The position numbers and the translations under genes were made by a program. The notes below the pieces were generated by a model, which worked only from the letters and a program-made list of their open reading frames with translations, ran no database searches and had not been told where the DNA came from. DNA of 64,000 nucleotides from Gammaproteobacteria bacterium (GTDB taxonomy: Bacteria; Pseudomonadota; Gammaproteobacteria; Enterobacterales; Neiellaceae), in NCBI GenBank assembly GCA_017425245.1, contig JAFOOX010000029.1, forward strand, positions 29,751-93,750. The letters are read 5' to 3'. The first letter of the stretch is position 1. The number at the start of each line of letters is the position of its first letter. Positions 21,246-33,059 of the stretch are shown piece after piece.

Positions 21246-21965
21246 ATGATCATCAAGGCGCAGTCCCCTGCCGGTTTTGCCGAGGAGTACATCATCGAGT
21301 CGATCTGGAATAACCGCTTTCCACCCGGTTCCATCCTCCCCGCTGAACGTGAATTGTCTGAACTAATCGGGGTAACCCGCACCACCTTGCGTGAGGTGCT
21401 GCAGCGGCTGGCCCGTGATGGCTGGTTGACCATCCAGCACGGTAAACCGACCCGAGTGAACAATTTTTGGGAAACCTCCGGGCTTAACATTCTGGAAACC
21501 TTGGCACGTCTGGATCAGCAGGGGATCCCTGAACTGGTAGACCAGCTGTTAGCTGCACGTACCAACATCAGTGCCATCTTCATTAGAGCAGCGATCAAGC
21601 ACAACGCAGCCACAGCTGAGATGGTGCTGGCAGAAGCGGAATCCTTGGCTGACGAAGCCATCACCTTCACTGATTTTGACTATCGCTTAAACCATGCTTT
21701 GGCGTTCGCCTCGAACAACCCGATTTATGCTCTGATCCTCAACGGCTTCAAGGGGCTTTACGCACGGGTTGGTGGTTATTATTTCAGCCATGCCGATGGC
21801 CGGGCTTTGGCGCTGGCCTTCTACCGTCGCCTGCGCGAGCTGGCGGCGGCCGGCAATTTTGAGGATGTGGCGCAAGTGGTGCGGAGCTATGGTATGGACA
21901 GCGGCAAGCTTTGGCAGCAGTTCCGCCATGATGTTCCCAGCGATCTGGCCGATCGCCGCAACTGA
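21246..21965 (+). CDS. fadR: FadR, fatty-acid metabolism regulator (GntR family)
   Basis: Acyl-CoA-responsive repressor of fad genes and activator of fabA/fabB in relatives. The winged-helix domain (residues 1-72) reads [53 protein letters not shown], almost the enteric sequence; the C-terminal all-helical domain binds acyl-CoA. It has 239 residues. The ATG at 21246 fits the family start better than the GTG at 21237. A candidate promoter is TTGTTG-16 bp-TAAGAT (21182-21209). Confidence 0.96.
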   Translation: MIIKAQSPAGFAEEYIIESIWNNRFPPGSILPAERELSELIGVTRTTLREVLQRLARDGWLTIQHGKPTRVNNFWETSGLNILETLARLDQQGIPELVDQLLAARTNISAIFIRAAIKHNAATAEMVLAEAESLADEAITFTDFDYRLNHALAFASNNPIYALILNGFKGLYARVGGYYFSHADGRALALAFYRRLRELAAAGNFEDVAQVVRSYGMDSGKLWQQFRHDVPSDLADRRN

Positions 21966-21988
21966 TCTGCGGTTATCGAGTACCAACA

Positions 21989-22014
21989 AAAACGCCTCCA
22001 ATCGGAGGCGTTTT
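21989..22014. terminator. Bidirectional terminator between fadR and sodB
   Basis: An 11-bp perfect stem AAAACGCCTCC/GGAGGCGTTTT with a 4-nt loop sits between the convergent fadR and sodB genes, with A and T runs supporting termination on both strands. Confidence 0.85.
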
Positions 22015-22029
22015 GCATGAGGCGCGGGC

Positions 22030-22614
22030 TTAGCCGGCGTAGTTACTGGCGGCGAAATCCCAGTTGACCAGTTTCCAGAACGCTTCGATGTAGGTCGGAC
22101 GGGCGTTGCGGAAGTCGATGTAGTAAGCGTGTTCCCACAGGTCGATGGTCAGCACCGGGGTGACGCTGCTGTCGGTCAGCGGGGTGGCGGCATTGCTGGT
22201 GTTGACGATGGCCACAGTGCCGTCAGCCTTTTTCACCAACCAGGTCCAGCTGGAGCCGAAGTTGTTGATGGCGCTGTCGGTGAACTTGGCTTTGAATTCG
22301 GCAAAGGAGCCGAATGCTGCGTTGATGGCATCGGCCAGAGCGCCAGTAGGCTCGCCTCCGCCGTTTGGGCTCAGGCAGTGCCAATAGAAGGTGTGGTTCC
22401 AGATTTGGGCGGCGTTGTTGAACACCGGGCCCGTTGAGCTCTTGATGATCGCTTCGAGCGATTTGCCTTCAAACTCGGTACCTGGGATCAGGCTGTTGAG
22501 TTTGACCACGTAGGCGTTGTGGTGTTTGCCGTGGTGGAACTCGAGTGTTTCCGCCGAGATGTGCGGAGCAAGGGCGTCTTTGGCGTAGGGCAAGGCTGGA
22601 AGTTCAAAGGCCAT
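22030..22614 (-). CDS. sodB: SodB, iron superoxide dismutase
   Basis: Cytoplasmic Fe-dependent dismutase converting superoxide to peroxide and oxygen. MAFELPALPYAKDALAPHIS is the typical N-terminus, HHGKHHNAYV the first metal-ligand helix, GSSWTWLV and DLWEHAYYIDFRNARPTYIEAFW the C-terminal ligand region. It has 194 residues. The start at 22614 is preceded by GGAGA at proper spacing; the frame is open a further 79 codons upstream but without family similarity. Confidence 0.96.
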   Translation of the reverse strand: MAFELPALPYAKDALAPHISAETLEFHHGKHHNAYVVKLNSLIPGTEFEGKSLEAIIKSSTGPVFNNAAQIWNHTFYWHCLSPNGGGEPTGALADAINAAFGSFAEFKAKFTDSAINNFGSSWTWLVKKADGTVAIVNTSNAATPLTDSSVTPVLTIDLWEHAYYIDFRNARPTYIEAFWKLVNWDFAASNYAG

Positions 22615-22862
22615 GATGATGTCTCCGTGTGGCTGTACCCGCGTGAGGTGTTGGCTATCGCGCGAGAGGGTGTTGATCCGAAACGAATCAAGTCCGACAA
22701 TTTTACTCAGGATTGGCGCTTTGTGAACAGGCCCTGTGCAGCGGGGCCGGCGCGATGCCAAACCAGTCTTGCAGAGCGGCGGTAAATGTCCATCCGTCAT
22801 TATGACTATTGGCCGATACGTGTTGCGCCTACAATCAGCCCACTTTGCCAACAGGGGTACCT

Positions 22863-23213
22863 ATGGAAACCATCGACCGCATTAAGAAGCAGATCGCCGA
22901 CAACCCGATTCTGCTGTACATGAAGGGCTCGCCCAAACTGCCAAACTGCGGTTTTTCGGCCCAGGCCTCCCAGGCATTAATGGCCTGCGGCGAAAAATTC
23001 GCCTTTGTCGATATCCTCCAGAACCCGGACATCCGTTCCACCTTGCCGGGCTACGCCAACTGGCCGACTTTCCCCCAGCTGTGGGTGGAAGGTGAACTGA
23101 TCGGTGGCTGTGACATCATGCTGGAAATGTTCCAGAAGGGTGAGCTGCAGGCCCTGATCAAAGAGGCTGCCGCCCGTCACAAAGATGATGCCGCAACCTC
23201 GGCTGACGCCTGA
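22863..23213 (+). CDS. grxD: GrxD, monothiol glutaredoxin (CGFS type)
   Basis: Carries and delivers [2Fe-2S] clusters together with BolA-type partners and glutathione. The active site is PNCGFSAQA near residues 28-36, with the glutathione-binding WPTFPQLWVEGELIGGCDI in the second half. It has 116 residues. The ATG at 22863 follows AGGGGT. A TACAAT -10 candidate lies at 22830-22835. It is divergent from sodB. Confidence 0.95.
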   Translation: METIDRIKKQIADNPILLYMKGSPKLPNCGFSAQASQALMACGEKFAFVDILQNPDIRSTLPGYANWPTFPQLWVEGELIGGCDIMLEMFQKGELQALIKEAAARHKDDAATSADA

Positions 23214-23236
23214 GTCTGGTTACTGCTGTTGATACT

Positions 23237-23273
23237 GACAGGCCGCAGCTGCGGCCTGTCGTTTTTCTGTTTC
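23237..23273 (+). terminator. Terminator of grxD
   Basis: A perfect inverted repeat (arms GACAGGCCGCAG and CTGCGGCCTGTC, 23237-23260) is followed by GTTTTTCTGTTT, a rho-independent terminator on the plus strand. It reaches the stop codon of the convergent ppk2. Confidence 0.85.
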
Positions 23274-24105
23274 AGTAAACTTCTGGGATGTAGGTCTGTT
23301 CGTGACGCGGCGGGCGCACATAGCCTTCGCTGTTGATTGGCGGCAGTTCGACCGGCGCCAGTTTGAGTGGCTGGTAGGGGATCAGGCTTAGCAGATGGCT
23401 GATCAGGTTGAGGCGGGCGCGCCGTTTGTGGTCGCCGTTGACCACGTACCAAGGCGAATGCTTGCTGTCGGTATAGGCAAACATCGCATCTTTGGCCTTG
23501 GAGTACTCAACCCAGCGGCTGCGTGAGAACAGATCCATATCACTGAATTTCCAGCGCTTGGTTGGATCTTCAAGACGGTCACGGAAGCGTTTCTCCTGCA
23601 CCTCGTCGGACACCGAGAACCAGTATTTGATGAGGACGATGCCGGAGCGGATCAGCATCCGTTCGAACTCGGGGCAGGTGCGCAGGAACTCTTCATATTC
23701 GCTGTCGCTGCAAAAGCCCATCACCCGTTCCACCCCGGCTCGGTTGTACCAGGAACGGTCTAGCAGCAAGATTTCGCCAGCGGCTGGCAGATGGGCAACA
23801 TAACGCTGGAAGTACCACTGGGTCCGTTCGCGGTCACTTGGCTTGGCCAGGGCCACTACCTTGACGATGCGCGGATTGAGCGCGGCAGTCACCGCCTTGA
23901 TGGCCCCACCTTTGCCGGAGGCGTCACGCCCCTCGAAGATCACCACCACCCGCAGTCCTTGGGTGCGTACCCATTCCTGTAGATGCACCAGTTCCACCTG
24001 GAGCTGCTCCAGCTCTTTGGCAAACTGCTTTTTGTTGATGTCGCCATGGCTGGATTCATGGTGCCCCATCTTGGCTTTCTTGCTGTCTTTGTTCTTGCTG
24101 CCCAT
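23272..24105 (-). CDS. ppk2: Polyphosphate kinase 2 (PPK2 family)
   Basis: Transfers phosphate between polyphosphate and nucleotides, in this family mostly making GTP or ATP from nucleoside diphosphates. Walker A is FEGRDASGKGGAIKAV near residues 60-75, the lid and Walker B region DRSWYNRAGVERVMGF near residue 117. Single-domain size (277 residues) indicates class I, which phosphorylates diphosphates. I use the ATG at 24105 after AGGGGTGAGCAG; the longer frame lacks family similarity. It is monocistronic and convergent with grxD. Confidence 0.92.
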   Translation of the reverse strand: MGSKNKDSKKAKMGHHESSHGDINKKQFAKELEQLQVELVHLQEWVRTQGLRVVVIFEGRDASGKGGAIKAVTAALNPRIVKVVALAKPSDRERTQWYFQRYVAHLPAAGEILLLDRSWYNRAGVERVMGFCSDSEYEEFLRTCPEFERMLIRSGIVLIKYWFSVSDEVQEKRFRDRLEDPTKRWKFSDMDLFSRSRWVEYSKAKDAMFAYTDSKHSPWYVVNGDHKRRARLNLISHLLSLIPYQPLKLAPVELPPINSEGYVRPPRHEQTYIPEVY

Positions 24106-24209
24106 CTGCTCACCCCTGACTGTGTTCTTTAGCAAGGATAGTCGCTGACATCTGGCGGTCATCTCTGTGTGTAATTCTGCGCGCCCTCCCTGGTGCCACA
24201 TGGCCCGTA

Positions 24210-24250
24210 CGCCGGTTGACTGTCGCCTTGACGACCGGCGTTTTCTTTTT
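24210..24250 (+). terminator. Terminator-like hairpin ahead of the trypsin-like protease gene
   Basis: CGCCGGT (24210-24216) pairs with ACCGGCG (24234-24240) and is followed by TTTTCTTTTT. It has the form of an intrinsic terminator on the plus strand, but no plus-strand gene ends here. It lies 79 bp before the protease ATG and within the upstream region of the divergent ppk2, so it could be an attenuator or a transcription insulator. Confidence 0.5.
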
Positions 24251-24328
24251 CGCATTTAGGATTGGCCGCATCTGGTTCGACCTGTAGCTTTGGGTGAAAA
24301 TGTCCGCCGTGTCTCACAGGGGATAGTG

Positions 24329-25867
24329 ATGATGTTTTCTGATGCCCGTCGCTTATTGGCACTGCCGCTGGTGTTGATGTCGCTCAGCGCTGCCGCCAGC
24401 GGCCCGATGATCAAACCTCGTATCGTTGGTGGTGAGCCCGTGACGGCAAGCAGCCACCCCTGGATGGTTAGCTTGCAGCATCTGCCTTGGGGTGACGGCC
24501 GTAGCTTTTACAGCCAGCATCAGTGCGGCGGCAGTCTGATCGCGCCTGATTGGGTGCTTACCGCAGCCCACTGTACCGATGGCCAACGGCCTCAGGAGAT
24601 GCGGGTGGTGGTTGGGGGCGGTGATGTGACACCGCAAAACCTGACTGAAACGCAGTTGCTGACGGTCGAAGCGGTCTATCAGTTCGCCGGCTATGACGAT
24701 AGTTCGCTGGATCAGGACCTGGCGCTGCTGCACGTACCGGGTGCCCGCGCCGCGGTCTATGCCCAGCCCGCGACTGCGGCACAAACCAACGCCCTGCGCC
24801 AGGGCGATCCTCTACACGTAGTGGGTTATGGCATCACCGAGGATGGTGATGTCTCTACCCGTTTGTTGGGGGTTGACCAGCCCTTTCGTGGCATTGGTCA
24901 AGGTTGCGCCATGGTTCCTGTTTGGGGTGTCGGCTGGCTGACTGACAACATGATTTGCGCTGGTGCTGTGGCTGATGAAGACAGTTGCCAGGGCGACAGT
25001 GGCGGCCCGCTGTTTGTGCGCAGTGGCAATACCGTTGTTCAGCATGGATTGGTGAGTTGGGGCTTCCGTATTTGTGGTGAGGCATTTCCGAGCGTCTACA
25101 CCCATCTGGCTAACTATGGTGACTGGCTGGCCGGTCAGCAGCAATGGGGCGTGGCCACCCAGGTGCTGACACCGCAACTGGACGCTAATGTGGTGGCTGC
25201 AACCATGGCGGTGACCAACCATGGCCAGCAGGCTGTGACCCTCGATGAAGTGGTGATCCCGGCAGGCTGGACACTCAGCGCTGACCCCTGCTCCAGCCAG
25301 ACACTGGCGGCTGGCGGCCAGTGCGAGCTGCGTTTGTCACTACCGCCACGCGCCAGTGGTGGCAAGGTGAGCGTGGTTGCTGCCGATGGCGAAGAGCGCC
25401 AGGCAACCCTGACCGTTCCCCGCTACCGTTCGTTGTTTAGTGAAACCACGGTCAGTGGCCATGTGCCCGCCTTTAGCAACTGGTCGATGGTGCGGGAGCA
25501 ACCCCAGGCCACCTTTAGCACTGATGGTGGTAGCGCGCCCATGCTACTGGTGGCAGATCGCGAGGGGACGCTGCGCATCGATTGGCAGGCGAACAGCGAC
25601 AGTGCCGGCGCAATCCTCTACAACCTCAGCCGTAATGCGGTGGTTGGTGGTAGCGACGGGCGCAGTGGCAGTTGGACTGCCCTGGTTAATGCCGGTGACC
25701 GCTTGGAGCTGGTGGCCTCTGCAGGTGGCGCTGCCACCTTCACGCTGACCAATGTTGAATTGAGTGAGTCAGGCGTTGGCGCCGACGATAGCGGCGGCGG
25801 TGGCTCGGCCGGCCTGCTATGGCTGGTTACACTCGCTGCTCTTGTCAGGGCCCGGCGCCGTCCCTAG
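24329..25867 (+). CDS. Secreted trypsin-like serine protease with GlyGly-CTERM tail
   Basis: An S1 peptidase of 512 residues. A signal peptide (about residues 1-24) is followed by a short propeptide ending Arg-31, then IVGG, the classical activation site. The triad is His-81 (LTAAHC), Asp in LDQDLALLHV, and Ser in DSCQGDSGGPL; the Asp six residues before Ser predicts Arg/Lys specificity. The middle (about 290-480) is a beta-rich extension. The tail SGGGGSAGLLWLVTLAALV then ARRRP is a GlyGly-CTERM signal, processed by rhombosortase in known cases and linked to type II secretion. The ATG follows AGGGGATAGTG. Confidence 0.9.
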   Translation: MMFSDARRLLALPLVLMSLSAAASGPMIKPRIVGGEPVTASSHPWMVSLQHLPWGDGRSFYSQHQCGGSLIAPDWVLTAAHCTDGQRPQEMRVVVGGGDVTPQNLTETQLLTVEAVYQFAGYDDSSLDQDLALLHVPGARAAVYAQPATAAQTNALRQGDPLHVVGYGITEDGDVSTRLLGVDQPFRGIGQGCAMVPVWGVGWLTDNMICAGAVADEDSCQGDSGGPLFVRSGNTVVQHGLVSWGFRICGEAFPSVYTHLANYGDWLAGQQQWGVATQVLTPQLDANVVAATMAVTNHGQQAVTLDEVVIPAGWTLSADPCSSQTLAAGGQCELRLSLPPRASGGKVSVVAADGEERQATLTVPRYRSLFSETTVSGHVPAFSNWSMVREQPQATFSTDGGSAPMLLVADREGTLRIDWQANSDSAGAILYNLSRNAVVGGSDGRSGSWTALVNAGDRLELVASAGGAATFTLTNVELSESGVGADDSGGGGSAGLLWLVTLAALVRARRRP

Positions 25868-25905
25868 ACTGGCGCCCCCTTGCCTCGGACAGTTGTTGAG
25901 CAGTC

Positions 25906-28085
<2,180 letters not shown>

Positions 28086-28116
28086 GTGCCAAATTACTAT
28101 GACAAGAGGTTGAATC

Positions 28117-28458
28117 ATGGACTTTTTTATTGCTTCTGCTCACGCTAATCCTGCCGCTGCTCAAGGATCACCTACCGCTGGTTGGGACCTGATTTTCATG
28201 CTGGTGATCTTCGGCCTGATCTTCTATTTCATGATCTACCGTCCGCAGGCCAAGCGCGTCAAAGAACACAAGGCGCTGATGTCGTCGATCAGCAAGGGTG
28301 ATGAAGTACTGACCCAGGGTGGCTTGCTCGGTCGCGTCGCCAAGGTTGCTGACGACAAAGACTATGTGGTCATCGAAGTGGCCGACAACACCCAGGTGAT
28401 GGTGCAGAAGTCTGCGATCAGCGCCGTGCTGCCGAAAGGCACCCTGAAGTCGCTGTAA
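28117..28458 (+). CDS. yajC: YajC, preprotein translocase accessory subunit
   Basis: Small single-span inner-membrane protein that associates with SecDF and the Sec translocon. The membrane helix is [23 protein letters not shown] (about residues 26-48), followed by the conserved [24 protein letters not shown] domain. It has 113 residues. An AGAGGT ribosome site precedes the ATG. First of yajC-secD-secF. Confidence 0.96.
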   Translation: MDFFIASAHANPAAAQGSPTAGWDLIFMLVIFGLIFYFMIYRPQAKRVKEHKALMSSISKGDEVLTQGGLLGRVAKVADDKDYVVIEVADNTQVMVQKSAISAVLPKGTLKSL

Positions 28459-28481
28459 GGCGCCAGCCAAGGATCATTCCT

Positions 28482-30332
28482 GTGCTCAACCATTATCCCT
28501 GGTGGAAAAACCTGCTCATCGCCTCTGCAGTGCTGCTGGTCGGCCTGTTCGCCATCCCCAATTTTTATGCTCCCGATCCAGCTCTGCAGATCTCGGCTGG
28601 TCGTAACGCTTCAGTCACTATCGATACCGCTGGCAAGGTGCGTGAAGCCCTGATTGCGGGTGGCATCAGTCCCAAATCGGTGGCGGTTGAAAAAGAGCGT
28701 CTGTTGGTGCGCTTGACCACTGATGACGAGCAATTGCCGGCGCGTGCCTTAGTCCAGCAGGTATTGGGCGATAGTTACACGGTGGCACTCAATCTGGCAC
28801 CAACGACGCCGGGTTGGCTGGATGCCATTGGTGGCTCGCCGCTCAAACTGGGTCTCGACCTGCGCGGCGGTGTTCATTTCTTGATGGAAGTGGACATGAA
28901 GACCGCGATGGAAAAAGCCCAGAGCCAGATGATCGATGATTTCCGCTCAACCCTGAGCGAAGGCGGCATCAAAGGCGTGGCCATGCGTCGCGACCGCGAC
29001 AACGGCGTATCCTTGCGCTTTGCCAACGCTGAACAGCGCGATCAGGGCGAGACGCTGCTGGCCAAACGTTTCCTCGATCTGCAGTTCCTGCCGGGTGTGG
29101 ATGCACGCAGCCTGCTGGCCCTGCCTACCGAAGCGCGGATGAAAGAGCTGCGCGAATTTGCTGTGCAGCAAAACATCACCATCTTGCGTAATCGCGTCAA
29201 CCAATTGGGTGTTGCTGAGCCGCTGGTGCAGCGCCAGGGTGCCTCGCGTATCGTGGTTGAGCTACCGGGGGTGCAGGATACTGCCGAGGCCAAAAAGATA
29301 CTGGGCGCTACCGCGACCCTTGAGTTCCGCATGGTGGATACCGAGAACGATCTGGCCACGGCTGTCGGTGGCCGGGTGCCCGCCGGTTCCGAGTTGCTGA
29401 GTGATCGCGATGGCCGCCCGGTACTACTCAAGAAGCGCACGGTGCTCACCGGTGACCATATTGTCGGTGCCGGTAGTAGCCCCGATGAAAATGGCATGCC
29501 CAGGGTCAGTATCGATCTGGATGGTGCCGGTGGCAGCAAGATGGCGCGCGAGACCAAGGACAATATCGGCAAGCCGATGGCAACCCTGTTTATCGAGTTC
29601 AAAGGAACCGGCGAGCGTGATGCCCAAGGCAATCCTGTGTTCGTCAAAAAGCAGGAGGTGATCAACGTTGCCACTATCCAGAGCCGCCTCGGCAGCAGCT
29701 TCCAGATTACCGGTCTTGATTCGCCGGCCGAAGCCCATGAACTGGCGCTGCTGCTGCGCGCCGGTGCTCTGATTGCACCGATCCAGATTGTGGAAGAGCG
29801 CACCATTGGCCCGAGCCTAGGCAAGGAGAACATTGAGCGTGGTATTGAGGCCATTCTGTTGGGATTTGTGGTGCTGGTGATCTTTATGGGTGTGTATTAC
29901 CGCAAGTTTGGTCTGGTGGCCAACGTGGCCCTGTTCGCCAATCTGGTCGGTATTGTCGGCATCATGTCGATGATCCCCGGTGCTGCCCTGACCATGCCCG
30001 GCATGGCCGGTATCGTCCTCACATTGGGGATGGCGGTGGATGCCAACGTGCTGATTTTCGAGCGTATCCGCGAAGAACTGCGCGATGGAAAGTCGGTGCA
30101 GCAGGCGATTCATAGCGGTTTTGACAATGCCTTCAGTTCCATTTTTGACGGTAACATCACCACCCTGATCACGGCAGTGATCCTGTTCTCGGTCGGCAGT
30201 GGGCCGGTGCGCGGTTTCGCTGTGACCCTGATGATTGGCATCGTGGTGTCGATGTTCACTGCCATCATTGTGTCGCGAGCCATCATCAATAGCGCTTGGG
30301 GCGGCAAACGTCTCGACCGGCTCTCGATCTAA
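28482..30332 (+). CDS. secD: SecD, protein translocase accessory subunit
   Basis: RND-related inner-membrane protein that with SecF uses the proton (or sodium) gradient to pull preproteins into the periplasm. One N-terminal span, then the large periplasmic P1 domain with [15 protein letters not shown] near residues 125-139, then five spans in the last 170 residues including [21 protein letters not shown]. It has 616 residues. The start is GTG after AAGGATCATTCCT. secF follows by 11 bp. Confidence 0.97.
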   Translation: MLNHYPWWKNLLIASAVLLVGLFAIPNFYAPDPALQISAGRNASVTIDTAGKVREALIAGGISPKSVAVEKERLLVRLTTDDEQLPARALVQQVLGDSYTVALNLAPTTPGWLDAIGGSPLKLGLDLRGGVHFLMEVDMKTAMEKAQSQMIDDFRSTLSEGGIKGVAMRRDRDNGVSLRFANAEQRDQGETLLAKRFLDLQFLPGVDARSLLALPTEARMKELREFAVQQNITILRNRVNQLGVAEPLVQRQGASRIVVELPGVQDTAEAKKILGATATLEFRMVDTENDLATAVGGRVPAGSELLSDRDGRPVLLKKRTVLTGDHIVGAGSSPDENGMPRVSIDLDGAGGSKMARETKDNIGKPMATLFIEFKGTGERDAQGNPVFVKKQEVINVATIQSRLGSSFQITGLDSPAEAHELALLLRAGALIAPIQIVEERTIGPSLGKENIERGIEAILLGFVVLVIFMGVYYRKFGLVANVALFANLVGIVGIMSMIPGAALTMPGMAGIVLTLGMAVDANVLIFERIREELRDGKSVQQAIHSGFDNAFSSIFDGNITTLITAVILFSVGSGPVRGFAVTLMIGIVVSMFTAIIVSRAIINSAWGGKRLDRLSI

Positions 30333-30343
30333 GGAGCACTATC

Positions 30344-31291
30344 GTGTTTGAACTGTTCAGAGCCAAAGGCACCATCCGCTTTATGCGGCACAAAATGGTT
30401 GCCTGTATCATCTCCCTGACGCTGGTCACCATCGGCCTGGTGTCGTTGGCGACCAAAGGGATCAATTGGGGTCTCGACTTCACCGGTGGCACCATTGTCG
30501 AAGTGGCCTATAGCCAACCGGTTGAACTTGATTTGGTGCGCCAAGCACTGGATGCCGGCAAAGTAGGGGCGGCTGTGGTTCAGCATTTTGGGGCGACCAC
30601 GGATGTGCTGATCCGCCTGGCACCGCAGCAAGGGGTCGCTCCTGAAGCGATTGCCGAGGGGGTGATCGCCAGTCTCAAGAGCACGCCTGATGTGTCGCTG
30701 GAACTGCGCCGGGTTGAATTTATCGGCCCCAACATCGGCGAAGAGTTCCGCGATGTGGCCTTTATGGCAGCACTGGCGGCCATTGCCGCAATTCTGGTCT
30801 ACGTGTCGATGCGCTTTGAGTGGCGTTTCGCCGTCGGCGCAGTAACAGCATTGGTTCACGATACCCTGATGGTGATGGGACTGTTCTCGATCCTGCAACT
30901 GGAGTTTGACCTGACGGTGATGGCCGCAGTGATGTCGGTGATCGGCTACTCGCTCAATGACACCATCGTGATCTTTGACCGGGTACGCGAAAATTTCCGT
31001 GTGTTGCGTGGGGTGTCGACCGAGGAGAACTTTGATATCTCCCTGACCCAGACCCTGAGCCGGACCTTCATTACTGCCGGTACCACCATGCTGGTGCTGC
31101 TGTCGCTTTATCTGTTGGGCGGTCAGCTGCTGGAGAACTTCTCGCTGGCGCTGCTATTTGGTGTGTTTGTCGGTACTTACAGCTCGATCTATGCGGCGAG
31201 TGCAGTGGCCTTCTGGCTGGGTGTCAGCCGCGAAGATCTGATGCCGACCCAGGTCGAGAAAGAGGGGGCGGATCAGGCGCCGTTGATGTAA
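30344..31291 (+). CDS. secF: SecF, protein translocase accessory subunit
   Basis: Partner of SecD. The first membrane segment near residue 20 is followed by GLDFTGGTIVEVAY in the periplasmic domain, then five spans with the conserved SVIGYSLNDTIVIFDRVREN. The GTG at 30344 with AAGGAG before it gives 315 residues; an upstream in-frame start inside secD is not supported. It ends at a strong terminator. Confidence 0.97.
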   Translation: MFELFRAKGTIRFMRHKMVACIISLTLVTIGLVSLATKGINWGLDFTGGTIVEVAYSQPVELDLVRQALDAGKVGAAVVQHFGATTDVLIRLAPQQGVAPEAIAEGVIASLKSTPDVSLELRRVEFIGPNIGEEFRDVAFMAALAAIAAILVYVSMRFEWRFAVGAVTALVHDTLMVMGLFSILQLEFDLTVMAAVMSVIGYSLNDTIVIFDRVRENFRVLRGVSTEENFDISLTQTLSRTFITAGTTMLVLLSLYLLGGQLLENFSLALLFGVFVGTYSSIYAASAVAFWLGVSREDLMPTQVEKEGADQAPLM

Positions 31292-31315
31292 ATCAGCCTG
31301 GTCATCTGGCCATTA

Positions 31316-31344
31316 AAAAAGGCGTCCATAGCGGACGCCTTTTT
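31316..31344. terminator. Bidirectional terminator between secF and suhB
   Basis: A 12-bp stem AAAAAGGCGTCC/GGACGCCTTTTT around a 5-nt loop lies between convergent secF and suhB; A and T runs make it functional on both strands. Confidence 0.9.
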
Positions 31345-31358
31345 CTTCACCGGTGGTC

Positions 31359-32165
31359 TTAGCTGCGCAGCATCGCCGCGGGCAGCAGCGGGCGCATACG
31401 CATCAACATCTCTTTCACCACCTTGGGAGCGCCAGCCACGATGTGGCCTTCGGTCAGGTGGTTGCTGTCACCAGTGAAATCGCATACCAGCCCGCCGGCT
31501 TCGCGCACCAGCAACTCGCCTGCGGCGATGTCCCAAGGCTTGAGCCCCAGTTCCCAGAAGCCATCCATACGCCCGGCCGCGACATAGGCCAGATCCAGCG
31601 CTGCTGAGCCGGCACGACGCACATCACCGGCCTGTTCAAAAAAGGCGCGGAAGATGGCGAGGTAGCTGTCGAGGTAGTTGCGGTTGCGGAACGGGAAGCC
31701 GGTGGCCAGCAGGGCACCGCGCATGTCCTTGGCATTGGTGCCACGCAGACGGCGCTCGTTGAGCTGAGCGCCACGGCCACGGCTGGCGGTGAAGAGTTCG
31801 TTGCGAATGGGATCGAAGACCACGGCATGCTCGATCCGCCCTTTGATCTGCAGGGCGATGGAGACGGAGAAGTGGGGGATGCCGCGGATGAAGTTGGTGG
31901 TCCCGTCCAGTGGGTCGATGATCCATTGATAATCGCTGGCCTCGGCGCCAGAGACGCCGGATTCCTCGCCAACGAACTGGTGGTCCGGGTAGGCCTTGCG
32001 AATGGTATCGATGATCAGCCGTTCGGCTTCGCGGTCGACGTTGGTGACGAAATCATCGGCACCTTTCTGTTCAGTCTGGATCTGATCAACCTGCTCGAAA
32101 GAGCGGGCGATGAAACTGCCGGCGGCACGGGCGGCGCGCACAGCGATATTGAGCATCGGCTGCAT
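31359..32165 (-). CDS. suhB: SuhB, inositol-1-monophosphatase family protein
   Basis: Mg-dependent inositol monophosphatase homologue which in E. coli also takes part in rRNA transcription antitermination and ribosome maturation. Metal-site motifs are VGEESG near residue 67 and WIIDPLDGTTNF near residues 83-94, and the second signature is KPWDIAAGELLVREAGG. The ATG at 32165 (MQPMLNIAVRAAR) matches the family; one five codons upstream is possible. It has 268 residues and is divergent from trmJ, as in E. coli. Confidence 0.95.
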   Translation of the reverse strand: MQPMLNIAVRAARAAGSFIARSFEQVDQIQTEQKGADDFVTNVDREAERLIIDTIRKAYPDHQFVGEESGVSGAEASDYQWIIDPLDGTTNFIRGIPHFSVSIALQIKGRIEHAVVFDPIRNELFTASRGRGAQLNERRLRGTNAKDMRGALLATGFPFRNRNYLDSYLAIFRAFFEQAGDVRRAGSAALDLAYVAAGRMDGFWELGLKPWDIAAGELLVREAGGLVCDFTGDSNHLTEGHIVAGAPKVVKEMLMRMRPLLPAAMLRS

Positions 32166-32210
32166 GGACAAGGACACCATTTGCTAAAGAACGGGGGAGA
32201 AGCGGCGCGA

Positions 32211-32239
32211 ATTATAGTCAGTTGAGGGGGTGGCGGCAA
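32211..32239 (-). promoter_or_regulatory. Probable sigma-70 promoter of suhB
   Basis: On the minus strand TTGCCG (32234-32239), 17 bp and a consensus TATAAT (32211-32216) lie about 46 bp before the suhB start. Confidence 0.6.
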
Positions 32240-32311
32240 CGGACGACTGCGCCCGGTAATCGGGCTGTGCTAACCTAATGCCCCTTTTTGTCACCCGGAC
32301 CATGGCGCCCA

Positions 32312-33058
32312 ATGGAGCAGTTGTCGGCAATTCGCATCGTTCTGGTTGAAACCAGCCACTCCGGTAACATCGGATCAGTGGCTCGCGCCATGAAAAACAT
32401 GGGGTTGTCGCAACTGGTGCTGGTCAATCCGCAAGAAGCGATCGACGGCAAGGCCGTTGCCCTGGCCGCTGGCGCCAGTGATCTGCTGCAGCAGGCGCGG
32501 GTGGTGGCGTCGCTGGATGAGGCGATTGCCGAATGCTCGCTGGTGGTCGGTACTAGTGCCCGGCCGCGCACCTTGAGCTGGCCGGCCCTGGATGCCCGCG
32601 AGTGCGGCCTGCGCGCCACCACTGAAGCCCGCCATCATCCGGTGGCCATCGTCTTTGGCCGTGAGCGCAATGGTCTGACCAACGACGAGCTGCAGAAGTG
32701 CCATTACCACCTGCACATTCCCTCCAATCCTGATTACAGTGCCCTCAACATCGCCCAGGCGGTGCAGGTTGTGACCTACGAATTGCGCATGGCGGCCAGT
32801 GCTGGCGCAGTGATGGCCGAGGCTGAAGTCGATTATCCGCCGGCTGAGGAGCTTGAGCGCTTCTATGCCCAGCTAGAGGCGATCCTGCGTCAGGTCGGTT
32901 TCATTCTGCCGCGTCACCCCGGGCAGGTGATGCAGAAGCTGCGCAGGCTCTTCACCCGCGCCCGGCCTGAGACGCAGGAGATGGCGATCCTGCGTGGTAT
33001 GCTCGCCACTATGCACAAGGCCAGCGCCCCCGCTAGCGGCGCCGACAGCGAGGAGTGA
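32312..33058 (+). CDS. trmJ: TrmJ, tRNA (Cm32/Um32) 2'-O-methyltransferase
   Basis: SPOUT-class knotted methyltransferase modifying position 32 of several tRNAs using [29 protein letters not shown] is the family N-terminus; the SAM-knot motifs appear as [17 protein letters not shown] and [17 protein letters not shown] use the ATG at 32312 (248 residues); a TTG at 32288 is less likely. Its stop lies 1 bp before the cysE ATG. Confidence 0.94.
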   Translation: MEQLSAIRIVLVETSHSGNIGSVARAMKNMGLSQLVLVNPQEAIDGKAVALAAGASDLLQQARVVASLDEAIAECSLVVGTSARPRTLSWPALDARECGLRATTEARHHPVAIVFGRERNGLTNDELQKCHYHLHIPSNPDYSALNIAQAVQVVTYELRMAASAGAVMAEAEVDYPPAEELERFYAQLEAILRQVGFILPRHPGQVMQKLRRLFTRARPETQEMAILRGMLATMHKASAPASGADSEE

Positions 33059-33059
33059 C

